Origin: Adiantum capillus-veneris
Taxonomy: Eukaryota; Streptophyta; Polypodiopsida; Polypodiales; Pteridaceae
Direction: 5' to 3'
Assembly: GCA_014529385.2 (NCBI GenBank)
Contig: CM043968.1
Coordinates: forward strand, 28,791,513-28,855,512
Length of the DNA: 64,000 nucleotides
This document shows positions 55,310 to 64,000 of the stretch, in pieces. The first letter of the stretch is position 1, and each line of letters opens with the position of its first letter. The notes beneath the pieces are model-generated. The model was not told the DNA's origin. It made no database searches and saw nothing but the letters and a program-made list of their open reading frames with translations. A program made the position numbers and the translations under genes.

Positions 55310-55833
55310 TGTCACAAAGTGATGATGTGGCGGACAACAGAAACCCTAAAATTCCTGCAAACCCTAATTTCCGGAAATCGCAGAGGTTGAATTTTTTTTA
55401 TTTTTTTTTTTAATGACGAGCGACGCGAGTCTTGCTTTTTCTCTACGCCATGAGAAAGAGAGAGAACTTGCTTTTTTTTATAAAAGAGACTCTCTAAGAG
55501 AGAGAGAGAGAACTGATGCTTTTTATTTTTAAAAGCTTTTGGGGCTCTGCTTTTGGGCATCCCTTGTAACCTTTAAATTAGTGGTGAGGGCCTCACTTCT
55601 TAGAGCATCTGGACGCAGAGTCTGAGAGTGAATCCCGACCCACTCTCTTGTACTTTGAACTGATTAATATAAAAAGAAATACCGAAAGGGGTGCCAGTCT
55701 TTGGGGCCAATATCTCTAGGCACGGAACTCCGCCAGGCCAGTGTACATCTATTGTGATCTATGACTTGTTTTGAAGTGGTTATTTGGTGCTGTCGCGGTT
55801 GATTCTTGACTTGGAGTGTCCAAGTCTGTTACA
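55310..55833 (+). repeat. Gypsy-E 3' LTR
   Basis: 524 bp, same ends as the 5' LTR, with an 18-bp deletion, a shortened T/A tract and scattered substitutions. Confidence 0.95.
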
Positions 55834-55838
55834 CCAGC
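55834..55838. repeat. Right target-site duplication of Gypsy-E (CCAGC)
   Basis: Matches 49772-49776. Confidence 0.93.
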
Positions 55839-57600
55839 CGCAATGCCAAACAAATTCAAAGCTTCCATTATCACTTGGACATCAATCTGCTGATTACGAG
55901 GCACAAACAACGAATCATCCGCATAAGCCTGGCCTATAAAGGTACAACCCGAGGGTAACTACAAACCATAAAGACGCTCAACAGAGGTCAAGTGATCAAG
56001 ATACATCAACAGGGGGTGAGTGGCAATAGCATACAATAAAGCACTGAAGGGGCAACCTTGCCTAACCGAACAGCCAAGAGGCCAAGAGTCCGTTAATTCA
56101 ACTTCCAGGATCCTTGCAGATGTACTACAATTGTACAAGAAATGAACCACATTGGCCAATTTGGGACCGAATCCTAGGCACCTCTGCACAATGTCAAAAG
56201 CCTTTTCAATATCAACTTGCATAACCAACACATCTTGCTGAGTGTACCTAGCATACTCCATGCCAATCATAACATTAGCCAAATTGTCCATGATTTGGTG
56301 GTGTGGAATGAAACCGTACTGAGCCTGATGGAACCCTGTAAATAGATGGTCCTTAATGGGTGCACCAGCATTTTAGCCAATATCTTGTAAACCACCGGCA
56401 TCAAAGTAATAGAACACCAGTGAGAGAATTGCTCGCAAAGCGCTTGCTTAGGCAACATTTTAAGTAAACCTTCTTTCCAAGAAATTGACAAATCTTGTTT
56501 TTCCCATGTTGCATTTATCATGAAAAGCAATGGCTGTTCAAGATCCTCCCAAAAGGAGAGGAAAAATTCCACAGTAAGCCCGTCCCAACTGGGAGATCGC
56601 TAATGGCTCAGTGCAAGCAACGCATTATGCAATTCAGAATCAATGAACGGGTCCTCAAGGCCTCGCGCATCTTGCAGAGACAGGATCGGATGAACATAAG
56701 AAAGCAACAATTGACGCGCTTAGCAAACATCTGAAGATGGTTGAGAAAGAGCAATAAACACCTATTGATAATGCGAAACCATGGCATCAGCAAGTTCCTG
56801 CTTCAAAGAAGTCCAAACACCCGAGGGAAGCATAACCCGCTTGATTGCTTGTGCGACCCTTGCATGATGCAAATGCTTGAAAAATGCTGAATACACACAC
56901 ACACACACAAGCTTCACACCACTCCAACATCTTAGAATTAGACAAAGGCCACAAATCAGCCAATACTTGCAGCCATTACCAAGCCTGCTTCGTAACAGTG
57001 ACTCCCCCCCCGAGCGCACTGCATGTAATCCGTGCCATAGTCATGAATAACACTTTGCACCCTCATGACAAAGCGATATCAGGCAACATCAAGATTAAGA
57101 TGCATGTGTGCAAGCAGAGGGGGAATAATATCAGAGATCATGTCTCGAAAAACCCCATGATTAAGATAAGCATTGTTAATATGCAACAAGCGTTTCCTAG
57201 GAAGAGGCCGATCACAAAGAGACTACCCCAAAGTTCAAAATCAATAAAACAGGAGAATAATCTGACAACCGCAAAGTGTAATCCAAGCTCAAGTCACATA
57301 CAAAATCCTCATACTGTTGCAAATTAACCAAGTATCAATGATCCAACCGTGCCCGATAAGAGGAGTGAACAACATTCTGAAAAGTAATCCAGAGACATTT
57401 GGATGCAAAAACCGCCATAAGTCAAACATCCAAGTAGAAGCAAAGAGACGATCCCATTCTTGCCTTTCTGCCAGCAACATGTGTGAAGTGCCTGTGGTAC
57501 TATCGTTCGTATCAGGGGTATTATAAAAATTGCCACAGAGGAATGCATTGGAAGTCCATGAGTGAGACGAGATGTCTCGCCATAAGGCAGCCCTTTGCAT
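55839..57600 (-). pseudogene. LINE-1: endonuclease end and reverse transcriptase
   Basis: The upstream part of LINE-1, in minus sense from right to left. An endonuclease fragment (NAFLCGNFYNTPDT near 57535, MFDLWRFLHPNVSG near 57410) comes first, then linker sequence with RLLHINNAYL. The RT follows with LTVEFFLSFWEDLEQPLLFM, WKEGLLKMLPKQALCEQFSH, VMQVDIEKAFDIVQ and SVRQGCPFSALLYAIATHPL. At about 55915-55925 it shows the YADDS catalytic box, and it continues to the CCAGC site where Gypsy-E entered. Many frameshifts and stops. Its 5' edge is about 57600. Confidence 0.88.
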
Positions 57601-58833
57601 ATACAAAGGGAAGAACGCTGAAGTTCTCTGTGATATAAAAGCGCTCAAAACAAACATAGAAGAGCTGCAAGATTTCCAGGGATATGTCCCCAATGTCAAA
57701 GGCAAAACGTAACGATTGCCTCGGTGAAAACTTGAACGATGGAAAAGGATCTGCATCATGCTGGTGAGTGGTGAAACATGAGGAGATTGCGGCGGTGCCA
57801 CAAGGACCATAGCAACCAAAATCTGACCCATGCGAAGAAAATTGCAAATTGCTAGAGGGAATTCGGAAGGATGCCAAAAAGCCAGAATCGTTTGTGGAAG
57901 ACCGTTGAGGAAAATCGAAGGTGCATACAAGCAGAAACGCGGCGAAGGAAAGCCCTGGTGCAGCGACACTCCCAAAGCAGATGTCAGGCAGTCTCATCAG
58001 CAGCGGAGCAACCGGCGCAATGAGAGGAGCTAATACGACACGCCGCAAGGAATGTTCCAAATGGAAGAACTCCCAGCAATTAACGCCAAAGAAACAAACG
58101 CTCCTTAAGAGGCAAGCGAGACTTCCAAATTGCACTAAGAGCCTGCCTCCACCATTGATCGGATTTGTGTAAATTTCAGAGTGCATTACAATGATCAGCC
58201 AGCCAAAAGTCCTGCATGAGAGAAGTATAGATATGGCGAGCAGAAATTGCATCCAAAGAAGAGTCCCTCAAATTCCAATCCTGCATACGGCATCCATCAG
58301 CCAGCGGCGGAATAGGGAGAAAAATATCCAGCATATGCCGAAGCAAGCTCCAAATCTGATGATAATGTATGCCTTACTCAAAGCGTGCTGCTGCTTGAGA
58401 AAAGGTAAGCAAATTCCCATATGAATCCACCACATCATCCACCGTGCGTATGCCACGACCAGAGAGGAAGTAGGCTTGACGAGGTGACTGATCAACCGGG
58501 GTAAAAGAAAACGCCCTGCTCCAATGAATGATTTCCAAATGCAACGAATTCCCATCTGCTTGCTGCCTCCCATGCCAAGAGAGATGATCCGTAACAACTT
58601 TCCAAGTGGAGACCAAGCAAGAGGTGATAAAGCAACCGGGAGTATTACCGACCATCTTGCCAAACACAATCTCCCAAAGGGAAGTCTGTCAATGACCAAA
58701 GGCAGGAGTCGCAACATGTCGACATAGATCAGCAACCATAACTGTCCATGGCTGAGACTGCAATGCAAGAATGGGCAATAACATAGCCTTCCTTGCCAAT
58801 GCATGGCGGCGAAGGTCCAAAATATTCAGCATA
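57601..58833 (-). pseudogene. LINE-2: 3' half (RT C-terminus and zf-RVT)
   Basis: A second copy of the LINE 3' end on the minus strand. It begins abruptly at LNILDLRRHALARKAMLLPI (58833), continues through FGKMVGNTPGCFITSC and RQAYFLSGRGIRTVDDVVDS to the zinc-ribbon region (RLPLKERLFLW, then HLLWECRCTRAFLRRVSACM), and ends with PFPSFKFSPRQSLRFAFDIG near 57690. It is homologous over its length to 48300-49440 and similarly broken. Its left neighbour on the plus strand is the inverted 5' half. Confidence 0.85.
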
Positions 58834-60318
58834 TAATGATCCAATGGGTCGTTAAATGGTGGTTTAATGCACGATCAATGGTCAGATTTATGATGTTGGT
58901 GGTGTTTATGCGCACACGACCTCGGGACAACGAGCTATTTTGTGGTGTGAGATATCTTCTTATCCATGGATTTCCAATGCGTTGCTTTGTGGTGATTTCA
59001 ACGTGGTGATTTCAACAATGCGTCGGCTTCATCTGATAACACCATAGGACATTCTCACATGTTAAGCATAAAATTGCAAGCTTGGATAGATCTTGTGCCA
59101 TGTACAAGGATGTTGGACGTGTGGACCCTCTTGCATCCTGATGTTTCGGGGTATACATTTCAACATAATGCTTTTTCTGCATATCATGCAAGATTAGATC
59201 GGTGGTATGTCCTTGGCATGCAACAATTTGATGAGTTTGTGTGCGAAATGAGCATAGACCGTTCTTTGCTTTTATCTGACCATGCTCCTGTTGTGATGCT
59301 GTTGTGCTTTGGGCAACTACATTATGATCGGCCTCTTTCTAAGAAGCGTCTGTTGCACATCAACAATGCATATCTTTCACACGAGGCATTTCGTGAGATG
59401 ATCTATGAGTTTCTCAAATGCATCTTGATCCTGATGTTATTTGGGTTTACTTTGTTGTGCGTGTGCAGAGTGTAATTCAGGACTATGGCAAGCATTACAT
59501 GTTTCAATTACGTGGTGATGTTGAGGACGCTAAGCATATGTAGCGACAGCTCCAATTCTTAGCTGACACACGTTTGTTGTCGAAAACTGAATCCACGGCC
59601 CTTTGTCAGGCCCAGGTGCGTTTGTTGCATAATGACAAACGAAAATTGGATAAATGGCAAACTCGTACTCGTCATCGAGCGTTTGTAGACAATGGATGTG
59701 CCTCAAAGCAGTCTTTTAAGCACTTGCATTATTCGAGGGCCTCTCAAACTATTAAGCGGGTTATGTTTCGACTAGGAGCTTGGACAGCTTCGAAGCGTGA
59801 GCTTGCAGATGCCATGGTGTCCATTTTAGGACTGTTTTTGCTGCTCCCCCCGTGGCATCCGCCGCGGTTATTAATGCACGTCAACTTTTGTTATCTACAG
59901 TGCATTCAATTGTCTTGCCTCAAGATGCTTTGACCATGGAGGCGGCTTTTACAGAGAATGAATTGTGCACTCAGCTTTGCTTGCTCTCGGAAGATGGCGT
60001 TCGCTTGGTTGGGATGGGCTCACTGTGGAATTTTTTCTCTCTTTCTGGGAGCCTTTGAAAGAACCTTTACTTTATATGATGAACACTGCGTGGGTGAAAC
60101 AGGATTTGCCAATGTCTTGGAAAGAGGGTTTATTGAAGTTGCTGCATAAACAAGCGCTTTGTGAGCAGTTCTCACATTGGTGGCCAATTTCTCTTATGCC
60201 GGTGATTTATGAAATCTTGGCTAAGATCATTGTGAATCGTATCAAGGAACCTCTTATGGCTGGTATCCATTCTGCGCAATATGGCTTTACCCCTCGTCGC
60301 CAGATATTGGATAATCTG

Positions 60319-60321
<3 letters not shown>
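58834..60321 (+). pseudogene. LINE-2: 5' half (endonuclease and RT start), inverted
   Basis: In plus sense: an endonuclease with the NALLCGDFN motif (about 58990), LLHPDVSGYTFQHNAFSAYH, LDRWYVL and the catalytic SDHAPVV box (59274-59296). Then KRLLHINNAYLSHEAFREM and the beginning of the RT: WDGLTVEFFLSFWEPLKEP, WKEGLLKLLHKQALCEQFSH, NRIKEPLMAGIHSAQYGFTP and RRQILDNL. It stops exactly at a (GA)n tract, before the catalytic RT boxes. It meets the 3' half head to head at 58833/58834. Confidence 0.88.

Positions 60322-60366
<45 letters not shown>
60322..60366. repeat. (GA)22 microsatellite at the LINE-2 border
   Basis: 45 bp of alternating GA. LINE similarity ends at its left edge and the SDR gene begins 58 bp to its right, so it may be part of that gene's promoter or 5' leader and the LINE insertion site. 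Confidence 0.97.
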
Positions 60367-60368
<2 letters not shown>

Positions 60369-60424
60369 GCTTCTATTGTTGTCAATCGTTTTAGGGATAA
60401 CTTGAAGAATCAATTGCCCGTCTA

Positions 60425-60613
60425 ATGGAGGAGGGGTTGAAAAATACCCTTCATTGGTTGAATGTGTGGCACATGGGAATCATGTGGGTAGCAGCTATTT
60501 GCTTTTCCTACCTGAGACTTTTCTTTGCAAAGCTTTCTACGACAAAAGCACCAATCTCGCATCCAGCTGCTGTCGACTCAAGCTCAATTCGTCCAGCTTG
60601 CATCATCACAGGA
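60425..60613 (+). CDS. Short-chain dehydrogenase/reductase, exon 1
   Basis: Exon 1 codes 63 residues. The ATG at 60425 is the first after an in-frame stop (60398-60400). A hydrophobic segment (residues about 11-37, WHMGIMWVAAICFSYLRLFF) could anchor the protein in a membrane. A linker and RPACIITG follow, the first beta strand of a Rossmann fold up to the T-G of the cofactor loop. The exon ends in phase 0 at GGA|GTAAGA. Joined to 60900 it completes TGASSGIG, the classical SDR NAD(P)-binding signature (TGxxxGxG). Membrane-anchored plant SDRs of unknown substrate begin in the same way. The substrate cannot be told from this fragment. Confidence 0.75.
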
Positions 60614-60899
60614 GTAAGAGTTTCCTCTTCAAAATATTTCATTAGGAATTTCTTTTTCGTGCATTGAAAGGACTCGAGTTGTGCTTTATAGATACATGTA
60701 TATTAAACAGTATTGCATGCTTATTACATACATTACACATGATTAGGTAAACACCCTTATAATGCAGGTTCAACGCATAAACACATATTTGCTCGTTGCT
60801 GTGTATGTATGGGCTGTCTGCATATCATAATAGCTAACATGAGCCCATTTTGCCTTGATGAAAAGACTCACTGATACTTATTTCTTCTTATTTACAAAG
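60614..60899 (+). other. SDR intron 1
   Basis: 286 bp, T-rich, with donor GTAAGAGT and acceptor TTTACAAAG. Removing it joins the two halves of the cofactor motif in phase. Confidence 0.75.
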
Positions 60900-60966
60900 G
60901 CTTCTTCTGGAATTGGAAAAGCAACAGTCGAGGTTCTGGCAAACAAAGGCTACTATGTGATACTTG
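60900..60966 (+). CDS. Short-chain dehydrogenase/reductase, exon 2
   Basis: 67 nt, reading ASSGIGKATVEVLANKG and then YYVIL. This is the rest of the glycine-rich loop, the following helix and the second strand of the Rossmann fold. It ends in phase 1 at a GTAAGAAG donor. The catalytic N-S-Y-K residues would be in later exons. None is visible up to 64000, where gypsy relics occupy what would be a long intron 2, so the gene either has a very long intron or is broken here. Confidence 0.75.
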
Positions 60967-61379
60967 GTAAGAAGCTGGGTTATCTTCTCTTTTAATGTGA
61001 GGTTCTTTCATCCATGACTGTTTCCAGTGCTTTCCATATGCACGATCAATGCCACCTATTTTCACAGTTTGGTTGTGGGACTCCTTTTTACTCAACAACT
61101 TTATAGGAGAAGAAGTCATCAAAGTTACAAGTATGGAAGGTAGTAACCTAGTTAAATTCTCCTTGAGGCTAGCGTTTTAACCAGACTTGGTAGGTTTAGG
61201 TGCAAAGTCAAGGTGAGGGAGTAGAGCTAAGAGAGAGATTCTGTTTGGGTCTATTGGAGAATGGTCATTAGGCAGCTATATATGGAGGAGGGATGGCTCC
61301 ATTTTTTGTTACCACTCTTCGTGGAAATGAAAATACTTTGCTTTGAAGTTGGGGCCACTCATTATGATCAACTGGGTAA
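60967..61379. other. Probable SDR intron 2 start; unassigned
   Basis: No exon or transposon motif before the gag relic at about 61380. Confidence 0.4.
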
Positions 61380-61790
61380 GAAGGACCACAAAGAAAATTT
61401 GACACTTTCCATGGCACCTTGGATGAGTTGAAAGCTCTTGTTTTGGTGTAGCAGCTCTGCTTTCTCAAAGGGAATTTCACTGAGGCTTACAAACCGAGAA
61501 GGGCCTCTTCTTTCTTGAAGGGGAATGCACTACATCGGTGGTCCATTTTATTGATCTTGGGCCAAGCTCCAAAGACTTGGCTGGAGTTTAGTAAATTGTT
61601 TGCTTTCTTATGGTTGACATACAGGGTTTTTAGGGCTGACATCTTGTCTGTATGGAACCACTTGAGGTTTAAAGAGGAGGACACTTCGCAAACTTATAAC
61701 CAATGGCCACTTTTAGATTGTCACCTTAGAGGAGCAAATGGAGAAGTTCCTCTTGAGTTGAAAAGGTATTTCCTAAAAGAAAAGGCCTTT
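61380..61790 (+). pseudogene. Gypsy gag fragment (Gypsy-F)
   Basis: Plus strand with one stop: KFDTFHGTLDELKALVL, then LKGNFTEAYKPRRASSFLKG, NALHRWSILL, WLEFSKLFAFLWLTY and VWNHLRFKEEDTSQTYN. This lines up with the capsid segment of Gypsy-E gag (KFDTFQDT...AASYFKGNARTWWS...WNHFRMTKKDTINAY). No LTR or pol accompanies it. Confidence 0.75.
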
Positions 61791-61989
61791 AGCATGATCT
61801 TCTTGTCACATTTTCTGTGCTTGTGGTGTCCCTCTAGCTGTTGTTCAGCATCCACCTCGAGCAAGTGCACCAGTTTGTTATGGGGATGCTCCAGTACAGC
61901 GACCCTTGATTCCTATACCTTTATTGCAATCTTCTTTAATGACTCTGGTTTTTTGAGTAGCCTCTTCATACTTATCCTCGTCTTTGGTT
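61791..61989. other. Unassigned
   Basis: Nothing recognisable. It may contain the left end of the following LTR. Confidence 0.35.
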
Positions 61990-62440
61990 GGCCCTTTTTT
62001 TTTTTGCTTTGATAGTCGGATGCTGGTTGGGGAGCAGACTGCGGGTGGTTGTTACCTGTGGCATGTGTAGTTTTTCCCCCTTTCACTAACTACAAGCTCC
62101 CATTCTTTGAAGATATTTATTTGGAGGAGTCGAGTTGCTGATTTTTAGAGGTTGCTAGTCTCTCACTTCTCCTTTGTCGGAGGTCATGGCACTTTTTACT
62201 CTCAAGCAGTCAGTTTGTGGTCACACAGTGCAGAGCAACTCCTCGGAAATTGTAGTCTGTTCTTATCAAATTAAAAAAGTACCGAAAGGGACGCCAAACT
62301 TTGGGGGCCAATGCATCTGGAAGTTGAACTCAGCCACTTTGTGTCTCGACTACTTTTATTATTGAAGTTCAAGTGTTAAGTTTCAGGTCCATTTGTGTGT
62401 TGTTGTGAGATTACCATCTTGTTAATGCCAAGTCGGTTAT
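61990..62440 (+). repeat. Gypsy-H 5' LTR (left end uncertain)
   Basis: The right half aligns with the Gypsy-E LTR (GTACCGAAAGGGACGCCA, TTTGGGGGCCAAT, CCAAGTCGGTTATA) and ends at 62440, followed by a PBS relic TGGTATCAG at 62442-62450. Strongly diverged. Confidence 0.7.
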
Positions 62441-62492
62441 AGTGGTATCAGCTTCAGTCAATTCTTCTTCAACGGAGGATCCGGTCTGATTT

Positions 62493-63560
62493 TTGCAGTA
62501 CACGCTATGGACTCCAACAGAGAATCAGGTCATGAATGAGAACATGTCCCGCCTACAGTTTTGCGGGAAGATGACTCCATTGGTAATGGCGAATTTCAGC
62601 AGCCACAAATCAATTGAGGAGTCGTCTGATGATTTACTCAACGACTTTCTTAACAAGGGTCAAAAGTCTACAGATCTTTATTGCCAATTGCAAGTGAGGA
62701 CTTGTGTGAAGAGGTTGATGAAGTTTGTGAGGGATCCGGCCTTTGTAAAGTATCTGAAGAACCAACCGATCACGGAATTTTATGATATGTGGCATAAAGC
62801 CACCAATCGGCCTCTAAAATTGGCAACGAAAATCAATTCATTGAAGAAGTCTGATAAGAAGCGCCCTCTGTTGATTACTCGACGACTCTCTTAACAAGGA
62901 TCAAAAGTCTACGGATCTTTATTGCCAATTGCAAGTGAGGACTTGTGTGAAGAGGTTGATGAAGTTTGTGAGGGATCCGGCCTTTGTAAAGTATCTGAAG
63001 AACCAACCGATCATGGAATTTTATGATATGTGGCATAAAGCCACCAATCGGCCTCTAAAATTGGCAACGAAAATCAATTCATTGAAGAAGTCTGATAAGA
63101 AGCGCCCTCTGTTGACAGGAGAGGATATTGAACGTGCTATCGAGTGGAAAAACAATGAATTGATGAAGCATCGGAAACACTCAAGAAAGGGATGACAGTC
63201 CAAGTCTTTCCCCAACTATTTGGTCCGGCAGTCTACCTTTGATGAACTTGCAGAAAAGGGAACTAAGAAGAGACACTGCTGACGTGTTCACGTCGAAGGT
63301 GACACCAGCCCTTCTTCTTTTTCTCCCTCTTCAAGAGAGAGAGACCAACGGGAGTCAAGGAAGCGGAAATATTAGAAGAGTAGATCCAGGAGCAGAAAGA
63401 GCTACCATCACTCAGACCTTGATACTACTAACCATTCTGATTCCTATACTTTTGGGAATGTCTTTAGCAAAAAGAGGAATCAGATGATTTGAGAACCTAA
63501 GTACGACAAATTTGAATGGAGAAGAGGTAAGAAGGAATTCGAGGATGGGGCCAAAGTATC
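62493..63560 (+). pseudogene. Gypsy-H gag with an internal 241-bp tandem duplication
   Basis: Same gag family as Gypsy-E. The N-terminal segment KRLMKFVRDPAFVKYLKNQP followed by EFYDMWHKATNRPL corresponds to NFAKDPKMAKYMNQ...WQRTTTPLPKP there. The segment is present twice in tandem, in different frames. The gag continues in broken form with YLVRQSTFDELAEK, a basic Arg/Ser tract, YDKFEWRRGKKEFEDGAK and a KFDIF relic at about 63560, where minus-strand sequence takes over. Confidence 0.8.
62631..63114 (+). repeat. 241-bp tandem duplication
   Basis: Copy one is 62631-62872 and copy two 62873-63114. Only about five or six bases differ (for example ATCACGG against ATCATGG), so it arose after most of the decay of this element. 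Confidence 0.95.
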
Positions 63561-64000
63561 AAGTTCGATATTTTTTCCGGCCACAATGATACAAATCGAG
63601 CTCTCTTGTATCTATCAATGCTCTTTCAAAGGATTTTTCAGTTAATTGTACATTTACACGAACATCCGTTCCTTCTAGCCAATCATTTGTTACTTGAATA
63701 GCAGAAATCTGTGCTGGTGGTGGCAAGGCCTTTGTCGACACTTCTTGCTCTGGTGGTTGGAAACAAGTTGTGCTTGAGGATGCGGATTTTTGCCTCCTCT
63801 TGAGCTTCACGTGGTTGTTCAACTTTCCGTTCGTTGGCAACATGTGCTTTTTACAGCATCTCTGATCTAAGTGAAAGGTGGTACCTTTTAAGCGTACAAC
63901 CACTACAATTAAGCATTTCTTCTCCCTCTAATGTAGCAAGTTTAATGGCACCGCTTGATGATATAGATTGAATCACGAAGGGTCCATTTTTTTCGCTTTT
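63561..64000 (-). pseudogene. Gypsy integrase C-terminal fragment
   Basis: At about 63990-63870 the minus strand reads NGPFVIQSISSSGAIKLATL and then CSGCTLKRYH. That is the GPF...GA.KL..L.G....G...KRYH ending of a gypsy integrase C-terminal domain, probably of another lineage than Gypsy-E. The following 300 bp in the same sense hold a Ser/Glu-rich tail without a known domain. The element continues past the window. Confidence 0.65.

Larger units (their letters stand above)
49777..55833 (+). mobile_element. Gypsy-E: full-length chromovirus-type Ty3/gypsy element, decayed
   Basis: A 6057-bp element with two LTRs (552 and 524 bp, TGTCACAAAG...GTTACA), a PBS, a PPT, a 5-bp target duplication, and gag-pol coding with a terminal chromodomain-like segment. 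The LTRs have several substitutions and an 18-bp deletion, and the coding has stops, frameshifts and deletions, so it is much older than Copia-1. It split LINE-1 inside the RT; the LINE reading rejoins across it. Confidence 0.97.

Overview
The window is nuclear DNA of a vascular plant, dense in transposable elements. I lean towards a fern. The reasons are a PLS-class pentatricopeptide (PPR) gene, Ty1/copia and Ty3/gypsy elements layered inside one another, plant-type LINEs with a zf-RVT tail, and long (GA)n/(CA)n microsatellites. The fern assignment is an inference. Only two cellular loci are convincing: an uninterrupted 869-codon PPR gene (44593-47202, +) and the first two exons of a membrane-anchored short-chain dehydrogenase/reductase gene (SDR; 60425-60613 and 60900-60966, +). 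The SDR gene runs on past the transposon debris to the right.

Layout. 1-3.3 kb: LINE-like relic, a 96-bp (GA)n tract, a copia primer-binding-site relic. 3.3-11.6 kb: decayed gypsy element (Gypsy-A, +) split by a complete copia (Copia-1, -, 3915-9096) with 277-bp LTRs, PBS, PPT, a CTTGG target duplication and one intact 1398-codon ORF. 11.6-18.6 kb: a tandem repeat, the 3' end of a minus-strand gypsy (Gypsy-G), and two decayed minus-strand copias. 18.6-22 kb: 71-bp tandem repeats, a weak LINE relic, low-complexity G tracts. 22-27.2 kb: the 5' LTR and gag of a plus-strand gypsy (Gypsy-B) meeting a minus-strand gypsy (Gypsy-C) tail to tail. 27.2-30.2 kb: two ORF1-like retroposon cassettes without a recognisable reverse transcriptase. 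30.2-31.2 kb: purine/G-rich block. 31.4-39.3 kb: minus-strand remains of a gypsy, an LTR fragment, a copia 3' end and a chromovirus. 39.3-44.6 kb: mostly unassigned, with PPR pseudogene fragments. 44.6-47.2 kb: the PPR gene. 48.1-60.4 kb: a minus-strand LINE split by a complete but decayed chromovirus-type gypsy (Gypsy-E, 49777-55833, target duplication CCAGC), then a second LINE with head-to-head halves. 60.4-61.0 kb: SDR exons. 61.4-64 kb: gypsy gag relics, one with a 241-bp tandem duplication.

The cellular genes show no operon-like or pathway link. The story is one of nested insertion: copia into gypsy, gypsy into LINE, LINE into a (GA)n tract in front of a gene. I found no defence, CRISPR, biosynthetic or other new multi-gene system. 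The most original signal is a repeated module in the Gypsy-B LTR: inverted CCAAT boxes 21-22 bp apart, repeated four times and seen again in a related LTR about 11 kb away.
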